Shown here one piece after another: positions 1 to 7,973 of a DNA stretch of 64,000 nucleotides. Made by a program: the position numbers and the translations under genes. Origin of the DNA: Sphingobacterium tabacisoli (GTDB lineage: Bacteria > Bacteroidota > Bacteroidia > Sphingobacteriales > Sphingobacteriaceae); the NCBI RefSeq assembly GCF_017908035.1, contig NZ_JAEQMU010000005.1, positions 62,001 to 126,000 on the forward strand, written 5' to 3'. The notes under the pieces are model-generated. The model made no database searches. It saw only the letters and a list, made by a program, of their open reading frames with translations, and was not told the origin of the DNA. Position 1 is the first letter of the stretch, and every line of letters starts with the position of its first letter.

Positions 1-482
1 GGAGTATGTATTGCACTCAGAACACGGGCAGCTTTCTCCGCAAAATAACCGTCATTTAGATAGGTTGCGACCTGATTGACAGATTCGTTTTTAGCACAGA
101 ATTTCAATAATTCGAAAACAAAAGCTTTATTATTTTGGTCCTTCAAATTGCCCAATGCACTTAACAAACCCTTCGCATAGGTCTCACGCAACGCCTCCTT
201 ACTAGGTTGCATTACATAAAAAGCATAAGAATTAGTCGCATATTCGATAGGCGCATTATTACCTCCTTGTGGTTTTAGCCCATTCAACAATGCCGCAACA
301 TCTTCGGCAGTAAATCCCTCCAACTCTTTCATCGCTGCCAAGAACTTGGTTTGTTCTGCGGCAGGTTGCTGCGCCAATACATCTGCGATCTTTGTAGCAG
401 TCGTCCGGTTAGCTGGCTGTTGTGCATAGGATGCCGTCTGCAACAACAACAATATAGATATTGTATTAAAAATCTTCTTCAT
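1..482 (-). CDS. Secreted protein, partial (C-terminus outside window); possibly HEAT/DUF1080-type
   Basis: The frame is open from an ATG at 482 to the window edge, giving about 160 N-terminal residues. They start with a clear Sec signal peptide (KK, then a Leu-rich core, then ASYAQQ). The mature part is alpha-helical and looks like short helical repeats (KFLAAMKELEGFTAEDVAALL, LLSALGNL, FVFELLKFCAKNE), as in HEAT-like proteins. Secreted HEAT/DUF1080 (3-keto-glycoside hydrolase type) proteins often sit beside Tat-exported Gfo/Idh/MocA enzymes in Bacteroidota. The next gene upstream on this strand (497-1762) is such an oxidoreductase only 14 bp away, so they are probably co-transcribed. The DUF1080 assignment rests on context because the catalytic part is not visible. 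Confidence 0.75.
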   Translation of the reverse strand, partial: MKKIFNTISILLLLQTASYAQQPANRTTATKIADVLAQQPAAEQTKFLAAMKELEGFTAEDVAALLNGLKPQGGNNAPIEYATNSYAFYVMQPSKEALRETYAKGLLSALGNLKDQNNKAFVFELLKFCAKNESVNQVATYLNDGYFAEKAARVLSAIHT

Positions 483-496
483 GGTTCTATTTCAGG

Positions 497-1762
497 TTAG
501 AAAGTCCAAGGACCTCTCATAGGTTGATTGATCAAACGGTTAGCGGCTTCATCGTTTACAAACTCTTGCTTAGCCGAATCAAAATGTAACGTTCTATTCA
601 GACGCAATGCTGCCAATCCAAGATTAACAAGCGTACACGAATAGTACCCATTATCCTCATTCAGTGCAAATTTCTGTCTAGTACGCACGGCCTCTACAAA
701 ATCAGTCATCTGTGGTGCTGGGTCCGGATATTGCGCCAGTTTGCGCTCCAAATCAGGGATATCAGAAACGAATCCCCTGAACAGCTTACCTTTAGGTCCC
801 TCAATATATGCCTTCCCGACTTCAGTACCTTCTCCGTCAAGTATAATCTGACAGCCGTCCGCATAGGTATAAGTAATTTTACGCCATATACCTACAGCAT
901 CAGAATGTTGCTGTGGTGCATCGACCTCCACTTTTACCGGGCTTTCGTTGTCTTTACCCAAGAAGTATTGAACTGGATCTAAATAATGCTGCCCCATATC
1001 ACCCAAACCGCCACCATCATAATCCCAATATCCACGGAAAGTCGTGTGTACGCGATGTGTACTATACGGTTTATAAGGCGCTGGCCCTAACCACATGTCA
1101 TAATCCAATTCCTTTGGCGCCTGCTCAACAGGTAAATTCTCTTTACCTACCCAGTAAAACTTCCAATCAAATCCAGTATGCTTACTAATAGTCACTTTCA
1201 ATGGCCACCCCAACATCCCCGTATCGACGACTTTTTTGATTTTTTTCACAGGCACATTCATACCGTAAAAATTAGCATCAAAGCGGAACCACGTATTTAA
1301 CCTAAAAATATTACCATGTTGCGCAACAGCTTCCTTGACTTTCTTTCCCTCACCGATTGTCCTTGTCATAGGCTTTTCACACCAGATATCTTTACCCGAA
1401 CGAGCGGCTTCAAGAGCCATTAGACCATGCCAGTGCGGCGGTGTAGCAATATGCACAATATCCACTTCGGGATTAGAAATCAGATCTCTGAAATCATGAT
1501 GCTCTTTAATCCCTCCCCCTAAAGCGTTTTGCGCCAGAGCAAGGTGTCTTGTATCGACATCACAAATAGCGACCGTCTTTGTACCAGCATATTTGAAATG
1601 TCCACGTCCCATAGATCCGACGCCAATCACCCCTTTGGTCAAATGATCGCTTGGAGCAAGGTATCCCTTACCCAGTACAAACCGTGGCACAATAGTAAAT
1701 GCCGCAGCTCCAATCAATGACTTCTTGATAAAATCACGTCTTGAAGTATGTTGTTTTTCCAT
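497..1762 (-). CDS. Gfo/Idh/MocA family oxidoreductase, Tat-exported
   Basis: This is a 421-residue NAD(P)-dependent sugar dehydrogenase-like protein. The N-terminus has a twin-arginine signal (SRRDFIKKSLIGAAAF), followed by a Rossmann fold with GVIGVGSMGRGH near residue 45. The family EKP motif (CEKPMTRT, about residue 130) carries the usual catalytic/cofactor lysine. The C-terminal alpha/beta substrate domain includes GGGLGDMGQHYLDP. Periplasmic members of this group oxidise or rearrange glycosides and 3-keto sugars; the substrate here is not predictable. It lies 14 bp upstream of the partial secreted protein at 1-482, suggesting a two-gene sugar-processing unit. The start is the first ATG that gives the complete Tat signal. 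Confidence 0.9.
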   Translation of the reverse strand: MEKQHTSRRDFIKKSLIGAAAFTIVPRFVLGKGYLAPSDHLTKGVIGVGSMGRGHFKYAGTKTVAICDVDTRHLALAQNALGGGIKEHHDFRDLISNPEVDIVHIATPPHWHGLMALEAARSGKDIWCEKPMTRTIGEGKKVKEAVAQHGNIFRLNTWFRFDANFYGMNVPVKKIKKVVDTGMLGWPLKVTISKHTGFDWKFYWVGKENLPVEQAPKELDYDMWLGPAPYKPYSTHRVHTTFRGYWDYDGGGLGDMGQHYLDPVQYFLGKDNESPVKVEVDAPQQHSDAVGIWRKITYTYADGCQIILDGEGTEVGKAYIEGPKGKLFRGFVSDIPDLERKLAQYPDPAPQMTDFVEAVRTRQKFALNEDNGYYSCTLVNLGLAALRLNRTLHFDSAKQEFVNDEAANRLINQPMRGPWTF

Positions 1763-1899
1763 GTTTATTATGATTATTTTAGGTTCTCAAGCTTTAAAGT
1801 TAATTGTTTTTTTTAGACAACTCAAATATAAATAGATAAAATTTTTAATGAACGAAAAATTACACTTTTATTCTCCCCATCACAAAAAGAAAACAACTC

Positions 1900-1930
1900 T
1901 TGTTAATTCCCAATTCTTTAATTACTTTTG
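1900..1930 (+). promoter_or_regulatory. Bacteroidota-type promoter of rplY
   Basis: A TTG at 1900-1902 is followed after 20 nt by TACTTTTG at 1923-1930, an exact match to the Bacteroidota -7 consensus TAnnTTTG with normal spacing. Transcription would begin near 1937. That excludes an upstream ATG at 1900 as translation start and supports the start at 1957. Confidence 0.7.
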
Positions 1931-1956
1931 CACCTCAAATTTTAATATTTAAAAAC

Positions 1957-2556
1957 ATGAAATCAATTGCTATTAGCGGTTCTCTTAGAAAGAACGTAGG
2001 GAAAAGAGATGCAAAAGAATTGCGTTACGAAGGACAGGTTCCTGCAGTTCTTTACGGTGGTACAACACAAACTCACCTTTCTGTATCCGCAGCTGATTTG
2101 AAAGCAGTTCTTTACACTCCAGAAGTTGTATTCTTAGAATTAAACATTGATGGAAAAAATGTAAAAGCTATCGTTCAAGACGCTCAATTCCACCCATTAA
2201 CAGATCAAGTTACTCACATCGACTTTTTAGAGTTATTCGATGACAAAGAAGTTACTTTAAATATCCCTGTAAAATTAACAGGAACTTCTCCTGGTGTTAA
2301 ATTAGGGGGTAAATTAGTTCAAAAATTACGTAAACTACGCGTTAAAGCTTTACCTGCAAACTTACCTCAAGAAATCCTTGTTCCTATGGAATCTTTAGAA
2401 GTTGGTAAATCATTCCGCGTTGCTCAAGTAGTTTTAGACAATGCTAAAGTATTGAACAACTCTGACGATACAATCGTTTCAGTAATCATGTCTCGTGCTT
2501 TACGTCAAGCAGAGCAAGAAGCAGCGAAAGCAGCTCAAGGAGGCAAGAAAAAATAA
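1957..2556 (+). CDS. rplY: 50S ribosomal protein L25/general stress protein Ctc
   Basis: This 199-residue protein is the long (CTC/TL5) form of ribosomal protein L25, which binds 5S rRNA in the large subunit. The N-terminal L25 domain starts KSIAISGSLRKNVGKRDAKELR and contains the conserved VPAVLYGG. The C-terminal beta domain (LFDDKEVTLNIPVKLTG, about residues 90-185) is the usual extension. The tail is Ala/Lys/Glu-rich. Codon use is strongly biased, as expected for a ribosomal protein. The ATG at 1957 was chosen because it begins the conserved domain and the promoter lies at 1900-1930, so an in-frame ATG at 1900 would fall in the promoter. A strong terminator follows at 2583. Confidence 0.96.
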   Translation: MKSIAISGSLRKNVGKRDAKELRYEGQVPAVLYGGTTQTHLSVSAADLKAVLYTPEVVFLELNIDGKNVKAIVQDAQFHPLTDQVTHIDFLELFDDKEVTLNIPVKLTGTSPGVKLGGKLVQKLRKLRVKALPANLPQEILVPMESLEVGKSFRVAQVVLDNAKVLNNSDDTIVSVIMSRALRQAEQEAAKAAQGGKKK

Positions 2557-2582
2557 TTAATACTTACGAGTAAGTATTAACA

Positions 2583-2616
2583 AAAAGAGCATCGGACTTC
2601 CGATGCTCTTTTTTTG
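2583..2616 (+). terminator. Rho-independent terminator of rplY
   Basis: An 11-bp stem (AAGAGCATCGG pairing with CCGATGCTCTT) with a 4-nt loop is followed by seven T. A second small inverted repeat (AATACTTAC/GTAAGTATT) lies just before it at about 2558-2578. Confidence 0.85.
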
Positions 2617-2647
2617 CCTTTTTACCTTTTACTTCTTAATTTGCAAC

Positions 2648-3211
2648 ATGAATTTTTTAATCGTTGGTCTAGGGAATATCGGCAGAGAATATGCAGATAC
2701 CCGACACAATATAGGTTTTATGGTAGCAGACGAATTAGCCAACCAGGCAGGTTCGATTTGGTCTACTCTAAAACACGCCTATTATACAGAGTTCAAGCTA
2801 CGGGGACATAACATCTATGTTATAAAACCCACTACCTATATGAACTTGAGTGGCAAGGCGGTCAACTATTGGATGCAACAGCTTAAAGTTCCTATCCAAA
2901 ATGTAATGGTAATCGTAGATGACCTTGCCATTCCTTTTGGCTCATTACGGATCAAGCCAAAAGGCTCTGCTGCGGGACATAACGGACTCAAATCCATAGA
3001 GGCACTATGCGGTGGCCAGGCTTACCCACGCTTACGCTTTGGAATCGGGGACAACTATCCCAAAGGCCGACAGGTCGACTATGTATTAGGCCCCTTTGAC
3101 AAAGACGAACAAAAAGAACTGCCCGCTTTGATTGAGCATGCTGTCAAGATGATACACAGTTTCGTGAGTATCGGAATTGAACTGACAATGACCAATCTCA
3201 ATACAAAATAG
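2648..3211 (+). CDS. pth: Peptidyl-tRNA hydrolase
   Basis: This 187-residue enzyme hydrolyses the ester bond of peptidyl-tRNA released from stalled ribosomes. The family signatures are present: FLIVGLGNIGREYADTRHNIGF at the N-terminus with the catalytic His, KPTTYMNLSGKAV (Asn in the tRNA-binding site), DDLAIPFGSLRIKPKGSAAGHNGLKSIE (catalytic Asp and the GHNG loop) and the RLRFGIG strand. Length is typical. The ATG at 2648 opens the conserved MNFLIVGLGN segment. An in-frame start at 2603 would add a hydrophobic leader encoded inside the rplY terminator and is rejected. It follows rplY directly, as in many bacteria. Confidence 0.96.
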   Translation: MNFLIVGLGNIGREYADTRHNIGFMVADELANQAGSIWSTLKHAYYTEFKLRGHNIYVIKPTTYMNLSGKAVNYWMQQLKVPIQNVMVIVDDLAIPFGSLRIKPKGSAAGHNGLKSIEALCGGQAYPRLRFGIGDNYPKGRQVDYVLGPFDKDEQKELPALIEHAVKMIHSFVSIGIELTMTNLNTK

Positions 3212-3254
3212 CATAAAAAAAGCCTGTATATACAGGCTTTTTTTATGCTATTTA
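3207..3254 (+). terminator. Bidirectional terminator between pth and the M56 gene
   Basis: The core stem AGCCTGTA/TACAGGCT is flanked by A-runs and T-runs, and the symmetry continues outward (AATAGCATA ... TATGCTATT). It can end transcription from both converging genes and overlaps the pth stop codon. Confidence 0.85.
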
Positions 3255-3264
3255 AGAAACACTA

Positions 3265-5385
3265 TCAATTATTACCTTTTTTGGTAACCACCTTAATTAC
3301 ACCACCTTTCCCCAACTCTCCGTAGGCTGCCTGCGCCTCACTACCCTTCAGAAGTGTAAACGATTCAACATTCTCCACAGGAATAGTATTGATATCAAAA
3401 CTAGATTTCTGAACCTCTCCATCTACCACAAATAGTCCAACAGCAGGAAGATTAAACACCCTCGCTTTACTTAAAGTTGTTGCACCTCCCTCTGTCGTGA
3501 CGCTTTTGCCCACAACGAAACTACCAGAATTACCTTTAGCCCCCTTTACAAACAAAGTGGTATCTCCCTTCGCAGGACTAACGCTATGCGCAAAGGACTT
3601 AGTCGTTACAACAATTACACCGTTTCGCCCCCTTTCGCCATAAAGCTTCTCAGCGGACGCTTCCTTCAGTACAGAGATACTGTGAATATCTTCGGGTTTT
3701 AAAGAACTAGCATCGTAGTACTCGCCCATAACCTTGCCGTCTACAACGAATACAGGCTTACCTTTACTGCCATCACGCGCGTTGACACCACGAATAACAA
3801 TGTTTCCAAATCCCCTCTTGGTAGAGTCTCTTAGGCTAGGCGAGGACACTTTCCCATATAAATGCTGTGCGACCGATCCCTTTTTTGCTGTAATTAAAAT
3901 AACTCCATTTTTTCCTCTCTCGCCATACAAAGAGGTCGCAGGCTTATCCTTAAGTACAGACACACTTTCAATATCATCCGCGTTCAATTTATTTAGATCA
4001 AAACCATCCCTCATCACTTCTCCATCCACTAAGATTAACGGCTTGACACCACTATTTCCAGTGGCATTACGCAACAAAGCCTTCGCACCTACAGACGTAG
4101 ATGCCTCAGCAGTTCCTACTCTTAGCCCCAGCGCCTCCCCTTTCAACTCCTCAGTCCCCCTATCAGTCTTACTAGTTATTTCAATTACACCATCTTTTGC
4201 CCTATCTCCATACATCGAAATCCCATCCTTATCCTTCCATATCGAAATGCTTGCTATAGTATTGGGGTCAATAGTGTTTAAGTCGAAATTACTTGGCAAT
4301 ATTTTTCCATCCAAAATAAACAACCGATTAACTGAACTCCCATTATGAAGCAAAATATTAGCGGTCTTCTTTGTTGTATCTTCTGTCCCTACAAGAAAAG
4401 GCACAGCATCCGAGCTCAGCTCCAAACCTAAAGCCGGAGCTACCGTAGTATCCTTATGTACAATTGGCAACACCACATCAACTGGAATCTCTTTGATGCG
4501 TTCGACCAATTCCTCTATTTTTCCCTCTGCCTTACTTACCGTAAAAGTTGCCCCTGCAAAAATCACGATCGGTAGCAAAAAGGCATACTTGCTCAACTCC
4601 ATCTTGGAAGAGCGTCTTTTGTTCATCATCATAATGCGCCTTTTTAAGGTTTTAAAATTAAACTGATTACCGATTCCCACAGCAGCTCCCTGCTTGGTGA
4701 CCGTCAACAATGAATATTGATAAGTCTGTCGATCCACTCCTTTATCCAGAACCTGTTGATCAGTCAAAAATTCCAGATTTTGTCGTACCGCTCTGCGCAT
4801 AAGCCATACAAAAGGATTATACCAACATCCTATCAAAAGCATTTCAAACAATAGAATATCAACCGTGTGAAGGCCTTTCACATGAATATCCTCGTGTTTG
4901 AAAATATCCTGTAGCTCAGGGTTGTCATGCTGCTCCTGATGCACATATATCTTATTGAAAAACGAAAATGGAACTATAGGGAACATCACATTTCGGAACA
5001 AGTAATCCTTCCACCTAGATGGCTTTGAATACCGATGTATCCGCATAAGACTCAACAACTGTATACTCAATTTGAGTAACAGCCCAATTGCTCCAATTCC
5101 GAAAACCACCAGCAATAGGTGCCCCACAGAAAACACCTCCACGACCTGCTCCGGAAGATAGTATTCAACATACTCCCACACCGCATCTATCGGCAAGACC
5201 TCACTGCTGCGAAACCAATTAGCGATATCCAAAAAAGGATAGACAAGGGCATACATACCGCCTATCAAAAGATAAACCCGATTCAGCTTATAAAATGTCA
5301 ATTTCCTCAACAACAATACATAGCCCAAAAAGACGATAGCCAACAAAAGGTTGACCTGCAGAACATATGTCAATACACTTTCCAT
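3265..5385 (-). CDS. M56 (BlaR1-type) membrane metallopeptidase with four C-terminal TonB-plug-like repeats
   Basis: This 706-residue protein begins with four hydrophobic segments (about residues 5-27, 36-54, 87-115, 178-196) framing a cytoplasmic M56 zinc-protease domain with HEDIH at 164-168. The further conserved Glu lies in NLEFLTDQQ near 205. A fifth membrane segment is at 265-285. The external part carries four copies of a unit resembling the SusC-type TonB receptor plug, of the form VDG-x-x-(F/Y)D-x5-(I/V)-x-SxSxxKD-x-(S/L)YG(E/D)RG-x-(N/D)GVI-x-ITxK, at about 354-405, 450-502, 545-596 and 650-703. It is encoded 41 bp after a BlaI-type repressor, so it is likely the sensor/protease of a BlaR1-BlaI pair. 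The signal sensed is unknown and no beta-lactamase is adjacent. Confidence 0.88.
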   Translation of the reverse strand: MESVLTYVLQVNLLLAIVFLGYVLLLRKLTFYKLNRVYLLIGGMYALVYPFLDIANWFRSSEVLPIDAVWEYVEYYLPEQVVEVFSVGHLLLVVFGIGAIGLLLKLSIQLLSLMRIHRYSKPSRWKDYLFRNVMFPIVPFSFFNKIYVHQEQHDNPELQDIFKHEDIHVKGLHTVDILLFEMLLIGCWYNPFVWLMRRAVRQNLEFLTDQQVLDKGVDRQTYQYSLLTVTKQGAAVGIGNQFNFKTLKRRIMMMNKRRSSKMELSKYAFLLPIVIFAGATFTVSKAEGKIEELVERIKEIPVDVVLPIVHKDTTVAPALGLELSSDAVPFLVGTEDTTKKTANILLHNGSSVNRLFILDGKILPSNFDLNTIDPNTIASISIWKDKDGISMYGDRAKDGVIEITSKTDRGTEELKGEALGLRVGTAEASTSVGAKALLRNATGNSGVKPLILVDGEVMRDGFDLNKLNADDIESVSVLKDKPATSLYGERGKNGVILITAKKGSVAQHLYGKVSSPSLRDSTKRGFGNIVIRGVNARDGSKGKPVFVVDGKVMGEYYDASSLKPEDIHSISVLKEASAEKLYGERGRNGVIVVTTKSFAHSVSPAKGDTTLFVKGAKGNSGSFVVGKSVTTEGGATTLSKARVFNLPAVGLFVVDGEVQKSSFDINTIPVENVESFTLLKGSEAQAAYGELGKGGVIKVVTKKGNN

Positions 5386-5426
5386 AATTGGATTTTACAC
5401 GGTTTTTTATTTAATTTATGCTATCA

Positions 5427-5795
5427 CTAAGATTTACCACTTTTAATCATCTCCATTATCTCCTTCAATTCACTTTCTGAAAGCTTCTCCTCCTTCACAA
5501 AAAAAGACACCATTTCCTTATAAGAATTTCGAAAATAATCCCCCACAAAAGAGCTCATATACTTAGCCTTATATTCTTCTGCCGAAATCACTGGCTCGTA
5601 GCGTTTCGCATTAGCGTAGACGACTGGCGTGACATATCCTTTTTTAACAAGATTCTTAATTGTCGAAGCCAGGGTCGTATAAGGTACAGGCTCTCCCTTT
5701 AAATTATCCAAAATCTCTTTTATAAAGCCTCCTTTTAGCTGCCAGATAGACAACATAGCTTCCTCTTCCTGTATCGTTAACTTCTCAAGTTCCAT
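5427..5795 (-). CDS. BlaI/MecI/CopY family transcriptional repressor
   Basis: This 122-residue winged-helix protein has the family's layout. The DNA-binding N-terminal domain starts LTIQEEEAMLSIWQL and runs through PYTTLASTIKNLVKKGYVTPVVYANAKRYEPVISAEEYK, and a short helical dimerisation tail follows (about residues 85-122). In the family, proteolysis triggered by a BlaR1-type M56 protease inactivates the repressor. Its M56 partner lies immediately downstream on the same strand. It probably represses its own operon from sites in the upstream intergenic region (5796-6061), but I could not identify a convincing operator pair there. Confidence 0.92.
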   Translation of the reverse strand: MELEKLTIQEEEAMLSIWQLKGGFIKEILDNLKGEPVPYTTLASTIKNLVKKGYVTPVVYANAKRYEPVISAEEYKAKYMSSFVGDYFRNSYKEMVSFFVKEEKLSESELKEIMEMIKSGKS

Positions 5796-6009
5796 ATAAT
5801 TAATTTACTAACACTTCGCAAGTCTACGAATAAATCGTAACAATAGAAATAATTTTAACATTTTTTATATTCACTTCTACATCATTCCGAATTAAGTTAT
5901 TGTTATATATAAAATAAATTATTGGCAGAAACGAATATATAAGGCAAGGCAAAATCTAACAACTTGATAATTTTGACCAACAAATGTCATTTAAAATGTA
6001 AAGCATGGG
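5796..6009. other. AT-rich divergent intergenic region between blaI-like gene and gltA
   Basis: This gap serves both divergent genes. It is very AT-rich, with stretches such as TTATATATAAAATAAATTATT near 5900-5922. No small gene, RNA gene or clear palindromic operator was found. The gltA promoter occupies its right end (6010-6038). Confidence 0.5.
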
Positions 6010-6038
6010 TTGTTTTGTCATTCCTTTTTATATTTTTG
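6010..6038 (+). promoter_or_regulatory. Bacteroidota-type promoter of gltA
   Basis: A TTG at 6010-6012 is followed after 18 nt by TATTTTTG at 6031-6038 (consensus TAnnTTTG). The predicted transcript starts near 6045, which supports translation from 6062 rather than from an in-frame ATG at 6005. Confidence 0.65.
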
Positions 6039-6061
6039 TGAATACACATAGAAATTTGATT

Positions 6062-7348
6062 ATGTCTGAAACAGCATCCTTTACCTTAGATGGCAATACG
6101 TTTGAATTTCCAGTTATAACGGGAACAGAAAATGAAAAAGCCATTGATATTTCGAAATTGAGAGATCAATCAGGATACATTACATTAGATCCTGGTTTCA
6201 AAAATACGGGCGCTACAAAAAGTGCAATAACCTTTTTAGATGGTGAAAAAGGAGTATTAAAATACCGAGGTTACAAAATTGAAGACCTTGCTGAGAAGTC
6301 TACGTTTTTGGAAGTTGCCTATTTATTAATTTTTGGCAATCTCCCTTCTAAAGAAGTTTTAGAACAATTCAGAACGGATATCAAGAAGCAAATGATGGTC
6401 CACGAAGACATGAAAATGTTCTTCTCTGGATTTCCTTCTAAATCCCACCCTATGGGTCAATTATCTTGTCTTGTTGGTGCATTATCAGCGTTCTATCCAG
6501 AATCCCTGAATCCGAACCAATCAGAAGAAGAAGAATACAAAACAATAATCAACCTTCTGGGCAAGATGCCGACGATCGTATCTTGGATCCAAAAGAAATC
6601 ATTAGGTCATCCTGTTGTATACCCTAAAAAAGATCTGGGTTATATCGACAACTTCATGAACATGATTTTTGGAGAGGTTAATTGTGACAAAATATTTGAT
6701 GAAGCAGTATTGGATGCGATGCGTATCTTATTGATTCTTCATGCAGATCACGAACAGAACTGTTCAACATCTACAGTCCGTATCGTAGGTTCATCAAATG
6801 CGAACTTATATGCATCTGTGTCCGCAGGTATCAATGCCCTTTGGGGGCCTTTACACGGCGGTGCCAACCAAGCGGTAATCGAAATGTTGGAAGACATCAG
6901 AAATGATGGCGGCGATGTAGAGAAGTACCTTGCTAAAGCGAAAGACAAAAACGATCCGTTCCGCCTAATGGGCTTTGGTCACCGTGTTTATAAAAACTTT
7001 GACCCACGTGCAAAAATCATTAAAAAAGCATGTGATGATGTATTGGAAAAACTAGGTGTTGAAGATCCTGTTTTAGACATCGCAAAAGGATTAGAAAGAG
7101 CAGCGCTCAGCGATCAATACTTCATTGATAGAAAATTATACCCGAATGTTGACTTTTACTCCGGTATTATCTACCGTGCATTAGGCTTTAAATCGGATAT
7201 GTTTACTGTATTATTTGCTTTGGGCCGTCTACCAGGATGGATTGCACAGTGGAAAGAAATGCGTGATAATAAAGAACCTATCGGACGTCCTAGACAAGTC
7301 TATACTGGTGAAACAGACCGTAAATATCCAGACGGAACACAACGTTAA
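6062..7348 (+). CDS. gltA: Citrate synthase (type II)
   Basis: This 428-residue protein condenses acetyl-CoA and oxaloacetate to citrate, the entry step of the TCA cycle. Visible signatures are HADHEQNCSTSTVRIVGSS (first active-site His), INALWGPLHGGANQAV (second His), and GFGHRVYKNFDPRAKII (oxaloacetate-binding His/Arg). The catalytic Asp region is LYPNVDFYSGIIYRALGF. The N-terminal beta domain typical of the hexameric bacterial type II enzyme is present. The start at 6062 follows the promoter at 6010-6038; the upstream 19-residue hydrophobic extension is not typical of the family. A bidirectional terminator follows. Confidence 0.97.
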   Translation: MSETASFTLDGNTFEFPVITGTENEKAIDISKLRDQSGYITLDPGFKNTGATKSAITFLDGEKGVLKYRGYKIEDLAEKSTFLEVAYLLIFGNLPSKEVLEQFRTDIKKQMMVHEDMKMFFSGFPSKSHPMGQLSCLVGALSAFYPESLNPNQSEEEEYKTIINLLGKMPTIVSWIQKKSLGHPVVYPKKDLGYIDNFMNMIFGEVNCDKIFDEAVLDAMRILLILHADHEQNCSTSTVRIVGSSNANLYASVSAGINALWGPLHGGANQAVIEMLEDIRNDGGDVEKYLAKAKDKNDPFRLMGFGHRVYKNFDPRAKIIKKACDDVLEKLGVEDPVLDIAKGLERAALSDQYFIDRKLYPNVDFYSGIIYRALGFKSDMFTVLFALGRLPGWIAQWKEMRDNKEPIGRPRQVYTGETDRKYPDGTQR

Positions 7349-7353
7349 GAAAC

Positions 7354-7386
7354 AAAAAAGGCAGAAAATAATTTTCTGCCTTTTTT
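7354..7386 (+). terminator. Bidirectional terminator between gltA and S4 gene
   Basis: AAAAAAGGCAGAAAAT pairs with ATTTTCTGCCTTTTTT in a nearly perfect stem flanked by A- and T-runs. It serves the converging genes on both sides. Confidence 0.85.
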
Positions 7387-7389
7387 ATT

Positions 7390-7809
7390 TTATTCACTTT
7401 CTTTCTCTCCATCTTTCCACCACTCGCTACTCTTCAAGTCATCAATTTCACGTCGGTCCCTTTTAGTTGGCCTTCCCGTCCCCCTATCTCTTTTCAGAAT
7501 AGGAGCATGGAATGTTGATTTAAAACCATAGGTCTCTTCAAGCGGTGTCTTATCCTCGTAATTTTCTGCGGCAATCTTTGCATCCCCTCTCCTTTCCAAC
7601 AGACCCGTCACCAATATTACTTTCCTTTCAATCCCTTTCTGAATCGAATATGTCTCGCCCAATTTCACCACATAGGAAGGTTTGACATTGGTACCGTTCA
7701 GCTTAACACGTCCCGCCTTACATGCTTCTGTTGCTAGACTACGCGTCTTAAATATCCGGATCGCCCATAAATACTTATCAATCCGTAGTTTTTCATTTTC
7801 ACTCGCCAT
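7390..7809 (-). CDS. S4-domain RNA-binding protein, Hsp15 (HslR) type
   Basis: This 139-residue basic protein has an S4 RNA-binding domain at residues 8-70 (LRIDKYLWAIRIFKTRSLATEACKAGRVKLNGTNVKPSYVVKLGETYSI). A charged C-terminal tail follows (GRPTKRDRREIDDLKSSEWW), as in heat-shock protein 15. Hsp15 recognises 50S subunits carrying stalled peptidyl-tRNA and helps recycle them, by family knowledge. It is a single gene between the gltA terminator and the divergent dapD promoter. The ATG at 7809 gives the normal N-terminus. Confidence 0.88.
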   Translation of the reverse strand: MASENEKLRIDKYLWAIRIFKTRSLATEACKAGRVKLNGTNVKPSYVVKLGETYSIQKGIERKVILVTGLLERRGDAKIAAENYEDKTPLEETYGFKSTFHAPILKRDRGTGRPTKRDRREIDDLKSSEWWKDGEKESE

Positions 7810-7906
7810 AAAACAAAAATACCGCTTTGCAGGACAAAAACGAAATCCAAAAAAACGTATCCCTCAGATGCTCCACTTATTACATCCTAATATTATAGGC
7901 TATATA

Positions 7907-7937
7907 TTGATGAATACAAAGCATTTTTCTAAGTTTG
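7907..7937 (+). promoter_or_regulatory. Bacteroidota-type promoter of dapD
   Basis: A TTG at 7907-7909 is followed after 20 nt by TAAGTTTG at 7930-7937, an exact TAnnTTTG match with ideal spacing. It lies 36 nt before the dapD ATG. Confidence 0.7.
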
Positions 7938-7973
7938 TAGTTGATAATTAATCAGTACTAACACGATATAAAA

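Noticed and set aside
3734..4348. Long + strand frame of 204 codons
   Set aside because: It is antisense to the repeat part of the M56 gene. The Ser/Pro/Leu-rich product is what the reverse complement of such repeats gives, and it has no start signal.
6005..6061. Upstream ATG giving citrate synthase 19 extra residues
   Set aside because: The extension overlaps the promoter (6010-6038) and its hydrophobic sequence is not a family feature; 6062 is the better start.
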